A stretch of 26,969 bases of DNA from an uncultured Flavobacteriales bacterium (GTDB taxonomy: Bacteria > Bacteroidota > Bacteroidia > Flavobacteriales > UBA7430), in the NCBI GenBank assembly GCA_913041775.1, contig CAJWJW010000004.1:1-26969 (forward strand). The letters are read 5' to 3'. The translations under genes were made by a program, and so were the position numbers. The notes beneath the pieces were generated by a model. That model saw only the letters and a program-made list of their open reading frames with translations, was not told where the DNA came from and did not search any database. Of the stretch, positions 1 to 8,163 are shown one piece after another (positions within the stretch are counted from its first letter, which is position 1; every line of letters starts with the position of its first letter).

Positions 1-2
1 GT

Positions 3-659
3 CAGCCCGAAAGCATCCAAAAAGAGGATCTTTTGCGTTTAGATAATTTATGTACCGAAAACCCTTATTGTGCATCTGTTCACAAACTAAGGCTTAAAGC
101 TTTAAAAGACTCTAAAAGTGACCGATACAACAAAGAACTAAAGCTCACAGCAGCAATCTCTGGAAACAGAAGTTTACTTTTTGAGTACATCACCAAAGAA
201 CACTTTAACAGTCCTGTAAAAAAAGTTGTTGAACAAATTAAGAGTACACCCCAAGAAGTTTTAGAATTAGGAAAGCCTTTTGAATTCGACACTTCTGAGA
301 CACATTCTTTTGGCGAATGGCTCAAACTAGCAAAGGTAAAACCAATAGAACGAGAAGAAAAGACTAAAAAATCGGTCAAACTTAAACCTCTAGAGAAAAC
401 AAATAAAATTGTTGACTTTATTGCAAAGTCGATAAAAAAAGAAAAGCCTAAGAAAAAATTCTTTTCTCCCACTGCAATGGCAGAGGAGAGTATGGAAGAA
501 AATAATAGTTTAATGACCGAAACATTAGCCAAAGTTTACCTCGAACAAGGTTATTACAAAAAGGCAATTACAGCGTATGAAATATTAAGTTTGAAATATC
601 CACAAAAAAGTGGTTTATTTGCAGACCAAATTAAAGCCATTAAACAAATAAACCCTTAG
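3..659 (+). CDS. TPR-containing hypothetical protein (5' end cut by window)
   Basis: The reading frame is open from the first full codon of the window (position 3) with no stop, so the gene starts outside; the first possible internal start is a TTG at 33, which I do not believe is the real one. The visible C-terminal part has a lysine-rich middle (around PKKKFFSP) and then one recognisable tetratricopeptide-like unit, with the pattern TLAKVYLEQGYYKKAITAYE and a following helix. Proteins of this type, with a basic linker and a single C-terminal TPR-like hairpin, are commonly found just before secG in Flavobacteria (recalled synteny, not searched). It lies 2 bases before secG, so the two are almost certainly co-transcribed. 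No enzymatic motif is visible and its function is unknown; a protein-interaction role is only suggested by the TPR fold. Confidence 0.8.
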   Translation, partial: QPESIQKEDLLRLDNLCTENPYCASVHKLRLKALKDSKSDRYNKELKLTAAISGNRSLLFEYITKEHFNSPVKKVVEQIKSTPQEVLELGKPFEFDTSETHSFGEWLKLAKVKPIEREEKTKKSVKLKPLEKTNKIVDFIAKSIKKEKPKKKFFSPTAMAEESMEENNSLMTETLAKVYLEQGYYKKAITAYEILSLKYPQKSGLFADQIKAIKQINP

Positions 660-661
660 AT

Positions 662-1012
662 ATGTACGGATTATTTTCGATTTTAATACTTATTACTTGC
701 GCATTACTGCTTTTAGTAATCTTAGTTCAAAACCCTAAAGGTGGTGGATTAGCCTCTACTTTTGGCGATGGCAACCAATTTATGGGAGTTAAAAAAACAT
801 CAGACTTTTTAGAAAAAAGCACATGGTCTTTAGCTTTAGTACTTGTTGCCTTAACATTAGGTTCTAACTTCGCTATTGAGCGTTCAGCTGGTGTAAACCA
901 ATCTGATATTATCGAACAAGTTGAAGACAGTGCAGAAGACTTCGTTCCTACTAGTGCTCCAGAAGCAGTTCCAACACCATCAAAACCTATAAGTACAGAA
1001 GCTGCTGAATAA
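662..1012 (+). CDS. secG: Preprotein translocase subunit SecG
   Basis: SecG is the small accessory subunit of the SecYEG channel in the inner membrane and assists SecA-driven export. The 116-residue product has the family layout: an N-terminal membrane helix (about residues 3-22), the conserved cytoplasmic loop with VQNPKGGGLASTFG and a following QFMGVKKTSDFLEK segment, then a second membrane helix (about 53-68). The C-terminal tail of about 45 residues is acidic and proline-rich and looks unstructured, which is usual for Bacteroidota SecG and longer than minimal SecG. The ATG lies 2 bases after the stop of the TPR protein gene, so the two form one transcription unit that ends at a strong hairpin about 20 bases downstream. 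Confidence 0.96.
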   Translation: MYGLFSILILITCALLLLVILVQNPKGGGLASTFGDGNQFMGVKKTSDFLEKSTWSLALVLVALTLGSNFAIERSAGVNQSDIIEQVEDSAEDFVPTSAPEAVPTPSKPISTEAAE

Positions 1013-1030
1013 GCAATTTCTTAACGATAC

Positions 1031-1065
1031 AAAATGCCAAGCTTGTCAGCTTGGCATTTTTTTTT
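1031..1065 (+). terminator. Rho-independent terminator after secG
   Basis: A perfect 13-bp inverted repeat (AAAATGCCAAGCT at 1031-1043, complement at 1048-1060) with a 4-base loop runs straight into a T tract (1057-1065). It lies 19 bases after the secG stop and separates the secG unit from groES-groEL, implying that the chaperonin genes have their own promoter in 1066-1167. Confidence 0.95.
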
Positions 1066-1092
1066 GCTTTACATTTACGCATGCTAAGACAG

Positions 1093-1128
1093 AATGACAC
1101 AAATAAAGCAATGGCACAATTTCTGACT
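1093..1128 (+). promoter_or_regulatory. Candidate groES-groEL upstream regulatory region (repeats, sigma-54-like)
   Basis: Between the secG terminator and groES lie two near-identical 12-mers, AATGACACAAAT at 1093-1104 and AATGGCACAATT at 1110-1121 (10 of 12 bases equal, 17-base offset). The second sits in TGGCACAATTTCTGAC (1112-1127), which has the GG of a sigma-54 -24 element but GA instead of the usual GC at -12. Neither a CIRCE inverted repeat nor a clear TAnnTTTG element is visible in 1066-1167. This is therefore a tentative regulatory site: the repeats are seen, the sigma factor or regulator is inference. Confidence 0.3.
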
Positions 1129-1167
1129 AAAAGAGCTTAAATTCACAAAAACATAATTCAATATACC

Positions 1168-1446
1168 ATGACGAAACTAAATATAAAACCGCTTGCCGAT
1201 AGAGTTTTAATCGAGCCAGCACAAGCAGAAACTACAACTATTTCGGGAATCATCATTCCAGATACCGCACAAGAAAAGCCTCAAAAAGGGACAGTTGTAG
1301 CTGTAGGAAAAGGAACAAAAGACGAAGAAATGACTGTTGTAGTTAGCGATACTGTATTGTATGGTAAATATGCAGGCACAGAATTAAAACTTGAAGGAAA
1401 GGATTATCTTATTATGAGAGAATCTGATTTATTAGCAATACTATAA
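1168..1446 (+). CDS. groES: Co-chaperonin GroES (Cpn10)
   Basis: GroES forms the heptameric lid of the GroEL chamber in the cytoplasm and is required for ATP-driven protein folding. The 92-residue product has the full Cpn10 pattern: LNIKPLADRVLIEPAQAE at the N terminus, a mobile loop with TTISGIIIPDTAQEKPQ (the GIxxP-type GroEL-contact motif), then GTVVAVGKG, VLYGKYAGTE and a C-terminal YLIMRESDLLAIL. Its length is normal for the family. It is followed after 10 bases by groEL, so the two are one operon; the upstream hairpin after secG separates it from the preceding unit. Heat or stress control is expected for the family, but only the tentative repeats upstream hint at how it is achieved. Confidence 0.98.
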   Translation: MTKLNIKPLADRVLIEPAQAETTTISGIIIPDTAQEKPQKGTVVAVGKGTKDEEMTVVVSDTVLYGKYAGTELKLEGKDYLIMRESDLLAIL

Positions 1447-1456
1447 AGACACTAAA

Positions 1457-3091
1457 ATGGCAAAGAATATAACATTCAATATTGAAGCTAGAGATGCACT
1501 AAAAAGAGGTGTAGATGCTTTGGCTAATGCAGTAAGAGTTACTTTGGGACCTAAAGGTCGTAACGTAATTATAGACCGTAAATTTGGAGCACCAACCATT
1601 ACAAAAGATGGAGTTACGGTAGCTAAAGAAATTGAATTAGAAGATCCTGTAGAAAACATGGGAGCTCAAATGGTAAAGGAAGTTGCCTCTAAAACTGCAG
1701 ATATTGCTGGAGATGGGACTACTACTGCTACTGTTTTGGCACAATCGATTGTTGCAACTGGTTTAAAGAATGTAGCTGCTGGTGCAAATCCAATGGATTT
1801 AAAAAGAGGAATTGACAAGGCCGTAAAAGCAGTAGTTATAGAATTACAAAAGCAATCTATTGAAGTTGGCGACAACCTAGATAAAATTGAACAAGTAGCT
1901 TCTATTTCTGCAAACAACGACAATACTATTGGTGCACTTATAGCACAGGCAATGGGGAAGGTTAAAAAAGAAGGTGTAATTACTGTTGAAGAAGCAAAAG
2001 GAACTGAAACTACTGTAGAAGTAGTCGAAGGGATGCAATTTGATCGTGGTTACTTATCACCTTACTTTGTTACCAATGCCGAAAAAATGGAAGTTGAATT
2101 AGAAACTCCTTTCATCTTAATCTACGATAAGAAGATTTCGAATATGAAAGACATGCTTCCTATTTTAGAGCAAACGAGTAAAACAGGTCGTCCTATTTTA
2201 ATTATCGCTGAAGATGTTGATGGAGAAGCCCTAGCTACTTTAGTAGTAAATAAAATTAGAGGTAGTTTAAAAATTGCTGCTGTAAAAGCTCCAGGTTTTG
2301 GAGATCGTAGAAAAGCAATGCTAGAAGATATTGCAATCCTTACTGGCGGTACAGTAGTTTCTGAAGAACGTGGGTTCAAATTGGAAAATGCGACACTAGA
2401 AATGTTAGGTCAGGCCGACAAAATAGTAATTGACAAAGACAATACCACAGTCGTAAATGGTAAAGGAGAGAAAGAGGGAATTACTTTGCGTGTTAATCAG
2501 ATTAAAGCGCAAATGGAAACCACAACCTCAGACTACGACCGTGAGAAATTACAAGAACGCTTGGCTAAATTAGCCGGTGGCGTAGCAGTACTTTATGTAG
2601 GTGCAGCTTCTGAAATAGAAATGAAAGAAAAGAAAGATCGTGTAGACGATGCTCTTCATGCAACTCGTGCTGCAGTAGAAGAAGGAATTGTTCCTGGTGG
2701 TGGTGTAGCGTTAGTTCGTGCAGCAGCAGCATTAGAAACTATTTCTGTTGAAAACGAAGATGAGCATACCGGAGTGCAAATTATAACGCGTGCCTTAGAA
2801 GCTCCACTTCGTCAGATTGTAGCAAATGCTGGTGGCGAAGGAGCCGTAATCGTTTCTAAGATTAGAGAAGGGAAAGCTGATTTTGGATATAATGCCAAAA
2901 CAGATACATTCGAACCTATGTTAGAAGCTGGGATTATAGATCCAACTAAAGTTACACGTGTAGCATTAGAAAATGCGGCTTCTGTTGCAGGAATGCTTCT
3001 TACTACAGAATGTGTATTGGCTGATATACCAGAAGATAATGCAGCCCCTATGGGCGGCGGAATACCTGGGGGGATGCCAGGGATGATGTAA
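1457..3091 (+). CDS. groEL: Chaperonin GroEL (Cpn60)
   Basis: GroEL is the tetradecameric ATP-dependent folding chamber of the cytoplasm. The 544-residue product is of standard length and begins with the usual MAKNITFNIEARDALKRGV. It shows the equatorial ATP-binding motifs TLGPKGRNV and GDGTTTATV (about residues 31-39 and 86-94), the apical-domain region with VEGMQFDRGYLSPYF and VKAPGFGDRRKAML, the chaperonin signature AAVEEGIVPGGGVAL near residue 405, and the flexible glycine-methionine tail (ending GGMPGMM). Nothing is missing. It is the second gene of the groES-groEL operon and is followed by a strong terminator. Confidence 0.99.
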   Translation: MAKNITFNIEARDALKRGVDALANAVRVTLGPKGRNVIIDRKFGAPTITKDGVTVAKEIELEDPVENMGAQMVKEVASKTADIAGDGTTTATVLAQSIVATGLKNVAAGANPMDLKRGIDKAVKAVVIELQKQSIEVGDNLDKIEQVASISANNDNTIGALIAQAMGKVKKEGVITVEEAKGTETTVEVVEGMQFDRGYLSPYFVTNAEKMEVELETPFILIYDKKISNMKDMLPILEQTSKTGRPILIIAEDVDGEALATLVVNKIRGSLKIAAVKAPGFGDRRKAMLEDIAILTGGTVVSEERGFKLENATLEMLGQADKIVIDKDNTTVVNGKGEKEGITLRVNQIKAQMETTTSDYDREKLQERLAKLAGGVAVLYVGAASEIEMKEKKDRVDDALHATRAAVEEGIVPGGGVALVRAAAALETISVENEDEHTGVQIITRALEAPLRQIVANAGGEGAVIVSKIREGKADFGYNAKTDTFEPMLEAGIIDPTKVTRVALENAASVAGMLLTTECVLADIPEDNAAPMGGGIPGGMPGMM

Positions 3092-3103
3092 ACAATTAGA
3101 TTT

Positions 3104-3139
3104 AAAAAAGCCCTTCTGTTAATTCAGAAGGGCTTTTTT
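3104..3139 (+). terminator. Rho-independent terminator after groEL
   Basis: A perfect 15-bp inverted repeat (3104-3118 with 3125-3139, core AGCCCTTCTG) with a 6-base loop ends in a run of six T residues. It starts 13 bases after the groEL stop and closes the groES-groEL operon. Confidence 0.95.
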
Positions 3140-3216
3140 ATGCCTAATATTTTCGTAAACTAGTAATTATTGGCAATTGGAATAATTATTGATAAGCAAC
3201 TGTCTAAATTGTTTCA

Positions 3217-4011
3217 ATGAAAAAAGCACTTCTCTTTTTTGTATCTATTCTACTTACAGCATCCTGTATGGAAGATGCACAGATTTGTATAAATAAAAAT
3301 CTAATAGACACAAATTATATTTGCGACTCAGTTTACAAACCGGTTTGTGGATGTAATAACATCAGTTACTACAATGCTAATGATGCAGAAAAAAAAGCTG
3401 GGATTAGTATTTATACAGAAGGGCAGTGCAAGCATGTATGTAACTATAATGATACTTTAATGGTTTTTGCTACCACTGAAAATTGTACCCTACTTACAGA
3501 TGAAGCAAATGTGTATTATGAAGTTGATTATGCGCCAACAAACTGTACTTGGATTAAAGATGAGTACTACTTACTTAATACGATGGAATCCAATTCGGTA
3601 ACTAATTGTGGAGGGGAAAAGAGTATAAATATTTTATGTGCATTAAATTACAACCTATCCTGTACAGCACTAATAAATACAATTGGAGTAGACAGTCAAT
3701 TACCCAAGGACAGCCTTATAATAGAGGACGTAAATATTGTAAACAATTGCCTAAACGTTGACTATAGTTATTTAGGCGGATGTGATGATACAAGATTGAA
3801 TCTTCACCACTTAGTAGACTCATCAAGCTCAGAGTTACTTCGACTTCAATTTCGATACGACAATGGAAATGGCCCCTGTGACGAGACCATCATTGAAAAT
3901 ACTTCCTTCAATCTAATTGATCTAAAAATTGAAAGTCAAAACTCGGTAATGCTTTCAATAGATTGCAATGGAGATTTAACTTTCAATCAAATCATTCAAT
4001 ATAATTATTAA
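3217..4011 (+). CDS. Putative lipoprotein with a degenerate Kazal-like module
   Basis: The 264-residue product begins with a lipoprotein signal peptide: MKK, a hydrophobic run, then LTASC with Cys17 as the probable lipidation site, so it should be anchored in the cell envelope. Residues 24-71 resemble a Kazal-type inhibitor domain (Cys24, Cys36, YKPVCGC with Cys44 and Cys46, YYNAND, KKAGI, then GQC with Cys71). The usual fifth cysteine after Y-x-N is Asn55 here. The remainder is rich in Cys, Asn and Asp; residues about 170-250 (DVNIVNNCLNVDYSYLGGC, later GPCDE and FNLIDL) resemble a beta-rich module I recall from other Bacteroidota lipoproteins, but I cannot name a family. The gene stands alone between the groEL terminator and the convergent dcw terminator. 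Protease inhibition would be a guess: the fold is suggested, the activity is not shown. Confidence 0.75.
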   Translation: MKKALLFFVSILLTASCMEDAQICINKNLIDTNYICDSVYKPVCGCNNISYYNANDAEKKAGISIYTEGQCKHVCNYNDTLMVFATTENCTLLTDEANVYYEVDYAPTNCTWIKDEYYLLNTMESNSVTNCGGEKSINILCALNYNLSCTALINTIGVDSQLPKDSLIIEDVNIVNNCLNVDYSYLGGCDDTRLNLHHLVDSSSSELLRLQFRYDNGNGPCDETIIENTSFNLIDLKIESQNSVMLSIDCNGDLTFNQIIQYNY

Positions 4012-4163
4012 AGGGTATTGCAACGAGGTCTTTTCTAATTAACCCATATTTAGTAGACTGTAATAAATGTTATTATTTTGGTAGATTTATCCCGATTCAA
4101 TCGAAGTGGATATTACCATTGGTAAATAGCTCACAACTAGTAGATACAATTTAACTTTTTGAA

Positions 4164-4197
4164 TAAAAAAACCCTGTTCCGAACTAACGAAACAGGG
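4164..4197 (-). terminator. Rho-independent terminator at the end of the dcw cluster
   Basis: Read on the minus strand, CCCTGTTTCG (4197-4188) pairs with CGGAACAGGG (4181-4172) as a 10-bp stem with one G-U pair and a 6-base loop, followed by seven T residues (4171-4165). It lies 26 bases beyond the yqeY stop. The plus-strand reading has no T tract, so it appears to work only for the minus-strand operon. Confidence 0.9.
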
Positions 4198-4223
4198 CTT
4201 AAATTAACTTTAACTTCTTTACA

Positions 4224-4676
4224 CTACTTGTTTAAGAGGGCTTTTACAGTGTCGGCGATTGCTCTACCTTCTGCCATTCCAGCTAACTCCTTAGAAGTAA
4301 CTCCCATCACTTTCCCCATATCCGCAGGCCCTTTAGCTCCTGCTTTTACAATGATATTTGCTACAGCACTTTCCAATTCTTCCAGCGATAATTGTTGCGG
4401 AAGAAATTGGTCTAAAATTTTTGTTTGCGCGATCTCATCATCAGCTAAATCAGCCCTCCCTTGTTCAATGTAAATGCTTGCGGCATCTTTTCGCTGCTTC
4501 AACATTTTCATCAACAATTTCACCTCTTCAGCATCGGACATATCTCCAGTTGAACCGGCTGCAGTTTCAGCAGTCATTATCTCTGCCTTTACAGCTCTAA
4601 GTGTCTCTAGAGCGACTTTATCTTTTGCCTTCATTGCTGTTTTAATAGCAGGCATAATTTTCGATTTTAAACTCAT
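4224..4676 (-). CDS. GatB/YqeY domain-containing protein
   Basis: This 150-residue soluble protein matches the YqeY family, which resembles the tRNA-binding tail domain of the GatB subunit of Asp/Glu-tRNA amidotransferase. Visible family signatures are LETLRAVKAEI near residue 24, the alternating acidic helix with MLKQRKDAASIY, ILDQFLPQQLSLEE, GPADMGKVMG and the terminal EGRAIADTVKALL. Length is normal. It starts 8 bases after the ftsZ stop and is the last gene of the dcw operon, just before the terminator; a yqeY gene after ftsZ is common in Bacteroidota. No catalytic domain is present. A role in tRNA or amidation quality control is only suggested by homology to GatB. Confidence 0.93.
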   Translation of the reverse strand: MSLKSKIMPAIKTAMKAKDKVALETLRAVKAEIMTAETAAGSTGDMSDAEEVKLLMKMLKQRKDAASIYIEQGRADLADDEIAQTKILDQFLPQQLSLEELESAVANIIVKAGAKGPADMGKVMGVTSKELAGMAEGRAIADTVKALLNK

Positions 4677-4684
4677 AATTTTAA

Positions 4685-6799
4685 TTAATCTACGTTATCG
4701 TGCAAAAATGAATTTCTGCTTTTTAATTCAATATCACCAGAGTCGTTTGTACTTAAACTCATTCTCGACAGAGGTTCGTCAGTTGAATGAAGTACATCAT
4801 CTAACTGTATACCTTGCCTTTTATAAGCTGGCTCACTTTCTGCCTTCACTATAACAGCATTGTTTTTAAGTCTGTAGTTAAACTTCTGAAGTCGTTCTTT
4901 ACGTTTCTTAGCTCTTTCTATTTGCTCTTGAAAAGTATCGCTATGAGAAGATAAAGTTATACTCGATTGTTCCTTAGAAACGATAACGTGATTTGAATCT
5001 TCAACTGTGGACTCGTCAACTAAAGGTTCCATAACAACCTCTTCCATTACAGCAACTTCTACGACTACAGGTGCAATCATATGATTCTCTGGAAAAGATG
5101 CTTGTAAAGGTTTATTAGAGACCGACATCGAAAGGATGGGCTCTACCTCAATCCCAGGTGTTGGATCAAGAGTAATAAGATCCTCAACTTCGTCTTCTAT
5201 AAAACTAAGAGTATGTACAATTTTCTCAGAATCAGGAACAGAATCTTCCGGAGTTAAAGCGGAAGGTGTAGGTTCTTCTGATAAGATAGGAGACTCATCA
5301 ATACTAAAAGCTACTTTATGCTCAGAACTCTCAAGAGGTGCTAGTTCATCAGGAATTTCGTTGTCAAGCTGAAATATAACTTCAGTATCTTCGTCTATAA
5401 GATCAATTGATTCTTCAATTATTTCTGATTTATCGAAAGCAGACTCCTCAATAAATTCTGAGTTAAAGTCATCATTATCAGGAATCTCCGAAACAGTTGA
5501 TTCAATAATAGGCTCTTCAATTTCGAATTCAAAAGTCATACTTACCTGCTGACGGCTTTCTGTAAATGTGTCAACTGAAGTTGCTTTTGGTTCCTTTACT
5601 ATAGACACCTCAAGTGCAATAGGTAGGTTAACAGGTTCGAGTACTTGTTCTTTTACAGATTCTTCTAAAACATGCTTTACTTCAGCTTTTTGTACTTCTA
5701 TAGGAGCCGCAGAAAAAGGCAAATTATCAATTGGTTTATTAATAGCAGATTTTAATGGGGCATCTTCGTTTAAATCGTGTACCACATTAATTAGAGATCC
5801 AGTAAATGGATTTACGGCTTTCCCTTCATGAAAACCCGTTGCTACAACAGTAACATTTATACCTTCGCCAAGATCCTCATCTTCTGCAACACCCATTATT
5901 ATATCTGCTGGTGCAGCACCATCAACCTTTACTTGTTCTTGTATGAAATCTGAGATCAAACCCATTTCTTCAAAAGTCACCTCTTCGGTACCAGACACAA
6001 TAAGTAGTAAAACTTTTTTAGCTCCTCTTATGTGATTGTTATCTAGAAGTGGAGATTCAATAGCTCCTTTTACAGATTTTAAAGCACGATCATCGCCAGA
6101 GGCAATCCCAGAACCCATAATGGCTGTACCACTATTAGCCAATACTGTTCGGACATCATTTAAATCGATATTTAAATACCCTTTCTGGGTAATTACTTCT
6201 GCAATACCTCGAGATGCAGTTGCAAGAATTTCGTCGGCTTTAGCAAAACCAGATTTAAAACCTAAGTTCCCGTAAATCTCTCTCAACTTATTATTGTTTA
6301 TCACAATAAGAGAATCCACGTGAGGCTTTAACTCTTCTAAACCTTCTTTGGCTTGAGTCATTCTTAACTCACCTTCAAACTCAAAAGGAATCGTAACAAT
6401 TGCAACAGTAAGAATCCCCATTTCCTTTGCGGCCTTGGCTATAACTGGAGCTGCTCCGGTACCAGTACCACCACCCATTCCGGCGTTTATAAACACCATT
6501 TCTGTATTGCTCTCTAAAACTGCAATAACATCAGATATATTTTCTTCTGCAGCAAATTTACCGTGTAGTGGGTCTGCACCAGCACCCAAGCCTTTAGTAA
6601 CAGAAACTCCCAACTGAATTTTGTTGGGCACTGGACTATCATCTAGAGCTTGCTGATCGGTATTACAAACGACGAAATCGACGCCTCTAATACCTTTCTC
6701 ATACATGTAATTTACGGCATTACTACCGCCACCTCCAACTCCAATAACTTTAATTGAAGAGGATTGATTCTGTGGCATGTCGAAATCTAAATTTGTCAT
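4685..6799 (-). CDS. ftsZ: Cell division GTPase FtsZ with a very long acidic C-terminal tail
   Basis: FtsZ polymerises with GTP into the Z ring that organises division at midcell. The 704-residue product has the complete tubulin-like core in residues about 16-323: GVGGGGSNAVN (20-30), the tubulin signature GGGTGTG (109-115), and the T7 synergy loop NIDLND (210-215). About 380 residues follow, more than the core itself. This tail is rich in Glu, Asp, Ser, Pro and Val and looks disordered, then becomes basic (AKKRKERLQKFNYRLKN) and ends in a short motif SRNSFLHDNVD that is probably the partner-binding C-terminal peptide. The ATG is 19 bases after the ftsA stop, the largest gap in the cluster. 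Bacteroidota FtsZ proteins often have long tails; this one seems at the long end. Confidence 0.98.
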   Translation of the reverse strand: MTNLDFDMPQNQSSSIKVIGVGGGGSNAVNYMYEKGIRGVDFVVCNTDQQALDDSPVPNKIQLGVSVTKGLGAGADPLHGKFAAEENISDVIAVLESNTEMVFINAGMGGGTGTGAAPVIAKAAKEMGILTVAIVTIPFEFEGELRMTQAKEGLEELKPHVDSLIVINNNKLREIYGNLGFKSGFAKADEILATASRGIAEVITQKGYLNIDLNDVRTVLANSGTAIMGSGIASGDDRALKSVKGAIESPLLDNNHIRGAKKVLLLIVSGTEEVTFEEMGLISDFIQEQVKVDGAAPADIIMGVAEDEDLGEGINVTVVATGFHEGKAVNPFTGSLINVVHDLNEDAPLKSAINKPIDNLPFSAAPIEVQKAEVKHVLEESVKEQVLEPVNLPIALEVSIVKEPKATSVDTFTESRQQVSMTFEFEIEEPIIESTVSEIPDNDDFNSEFIEESAFDKSEIIEESIDLIDEDTEVIFQLDNEIPDELAPLESSEHKVAFSIDESPILSEEPTPSALTPEDSVPDSEKIVHTLSFIEDEVEDLITLDPTPGIEVEPILSMSVSNKPLQASFPENHMIAPVVVEVAVMEEVVMEPLVDESTVEDSNHVIVSKEQSSITLSSHSDTFQEQIERAKKRKERLQKFNYRLKNNAVIVKAESEPAYKRQGIQLDDVLHSTDEPLSRMSLSTNDSGDIELKSRNSFLHDNVD

Positions 6800-6818
6800 A
6801 ATTTAGAGCTTTATAGTA

Positions 6819-8159
6819 TTAATCTTCATTTGCTAAAAAATTCATGAAACCTTTCACCCACTTATCAAAAAAGCTAGTATTAGTTTCTATCTTTTGCTCC
6901 GGACTAGATACCGGTATCTTCTCATCAACTTCTTCAATAGGAGCATCAATAGGACCTGCGGGTTCGTCAATAGGAACATCTACTGTAGGATGCTTTTCAT
7001 TCTCTTCTATACCTTTCATTAACAAACCTATTGCAGTAGAATACATAGGGCTTTCTAACTCAGGTTTATCGCCTTTTCCTAAATGTTCATTTGGATAACC
7101 AATTCTGGTATCCATACCTGTTTCGTATTCGAACAACTGCTTAATATGTTTCAGCTGTGAACCGCCACCAGTAAGAACGATTCCGGCAATTAGTTTTTTC
7201 TTTCCCTCATCGTTTCCATAGTTTTTTACTTCTAAATAGACTTGATCGATTATTTCTACCAATCGAGCATGTATAACTTTGGAAAGCATTTTTAACGAGA
7301 TCTCTTTTGGTTCTCTACCTCTAAGTCCAGGTATAGAAACAATTTCATTGTCACTATTTTCACCAGGCCAGGCAGAACCAAATTTCATTTTCAGTAATTC
7401 GGATTGTTTTTCAATAATCGAACACCCTTCTTTTATATCCTCGGTAATTACATTACCACCAAAAGGGATAACCGCAGTATGTCGAATAATTCCATCCTTA
7501 AAAATGGCAACATCAGTTGTTCCACCTCCGATATCAACTAAACAAACTCCTGCCTCTCTTTCCTCGTCACTTAATACGGCTTCAGCAGAAGCTAAAGGTT
7601 CTAAAGTGATCCCAGAAACCTGGAGATTGGAATTTTTAACACAAGAGAAAATATTGCCAATTGCAGCTTTTTGACCAACTACAATATGAAGATTTGCCTC
7701 TAATCGTCTCCCCAACATACCTATTGGTTCACTAATATTTGGTTCTCCATCAATTTTGAATTCCTGAGGAAGAACATGGATGATTTCTTCGCCTGGAAGC
7801 ATCACCAATTTATGAACATTTTGAACTAATAAATCAACATCAGCCTGCGTGATAACCTCTTGAGCATGATCTCTAAGAATGTAGTCACTGTGTTGAAGAC
7901 TACGGATATGTTGCCCCGCAATTCCTACTACACAATTATCAATTTTAACACCTGAATCTGTTTCAGCAACTAGAATTGCATGTTTTATAGAGGCTATCGT
8001 TTGTGTAATATTAGAAACGACTCCGCGTTGGACACCCAAAGATTTAGCTTTCCCAAACCCTAAGATTTCGATCTTATCGAACTCATTCTTGCGTCCAACA
8101 ATAGTAACAATTTTAGTTGTACCGATATCTAAACCGATGGCTATTTCCCCTTGCTCCAT
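6819..8159 (-). CDS. ftsA: Cell division protein FtsA
   Basis: FtsA is an actin-like ATPase that ties FtsZ filaments to the inner membrane and recruits later division proteins. The 446-residue product has the phosphate-1 motif GLDIGTTK (residues 9-16), an SHS2-type 1C region after about residue 85, the phosphate-2 motif VDIGGGTTDVAIF near residue 207, and the adenosine motif IVLTGGGSQL near 330. A Pro/Glu-rich linker (about 390-428) leads to an amphipathic C-terminal helix, FFDKWVKGFMNFL, which fits the membrane-targeting sequence of the family. It starts 4 bases after ftsQ and directly precedes ftsZ, the usual order. Confidence 0.98.
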   Translation of the reverse strand: MEQGEIAIGLDIGTTKIVTIVGRKNEFDKIEILGFGKAKSLGVQRGVVSNITQTIASIKHAILVAETDSGVKIDNCVVGIAGQHIRSLQHSDYILRDHAQEVITQADVDLLVQNVHKLVMLPGEEIIHVLPQEFKIDGEPNISEPIGMLGRRLEANLHIVVGQKAAIGNIFSCVKNSNLQVSGITLEPLASAEAVLSDEEREAGVCLVDIGGGTTDVAIFKDGIIRHTAVIPFGGNVITEDIKEGCSIIEKQSELLKMKFGSAWPGENSDNEIVSIPGLRGREPKEISLKMLSKVIHARLVEIIDQVYLEVKNYGNDEGKKKLIAGIVLTGGGSQLKHIKQLFEYETGMDTRIGYPNEHLGKGDKPELESPMYSTAIGLLMKGIEENEKHPTVDVPIDEPAGPIDAPIEEVDEKIPVSSPEQKIETNTSFFDKWVKGFMNFLANED

Positions 8160-8163
8160 TGTG

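Noticed and set aside
80..532. Long open frame on the minus strand opposite the TPR protein gene
   Set aside because: It lies wholly inside a frame that continues from the window edge and is coupled to secG; its serine/phenylalanine-rich translation looks like an antisense shadow and shows no family motif.
1066..1167. CIRCE element for HrcA control of groES
   Set aside because: No TTAGCACTC-N9-GAGTGCTAA or close variant is present.
4012..4223. Possible small gene or RNA between the lipoprotein gene and yqeY
   Set aside because: Apart from the dcw terminator I see no convincing reading frame, promoter or stable structure there.
5136..7674. Several plus-strand open frames opposite ftsZ and ftsA
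   Set aside because: They are antisense to unmistakable FtsZ and FtsA sequences, low in complexity and without recognisable motifs.
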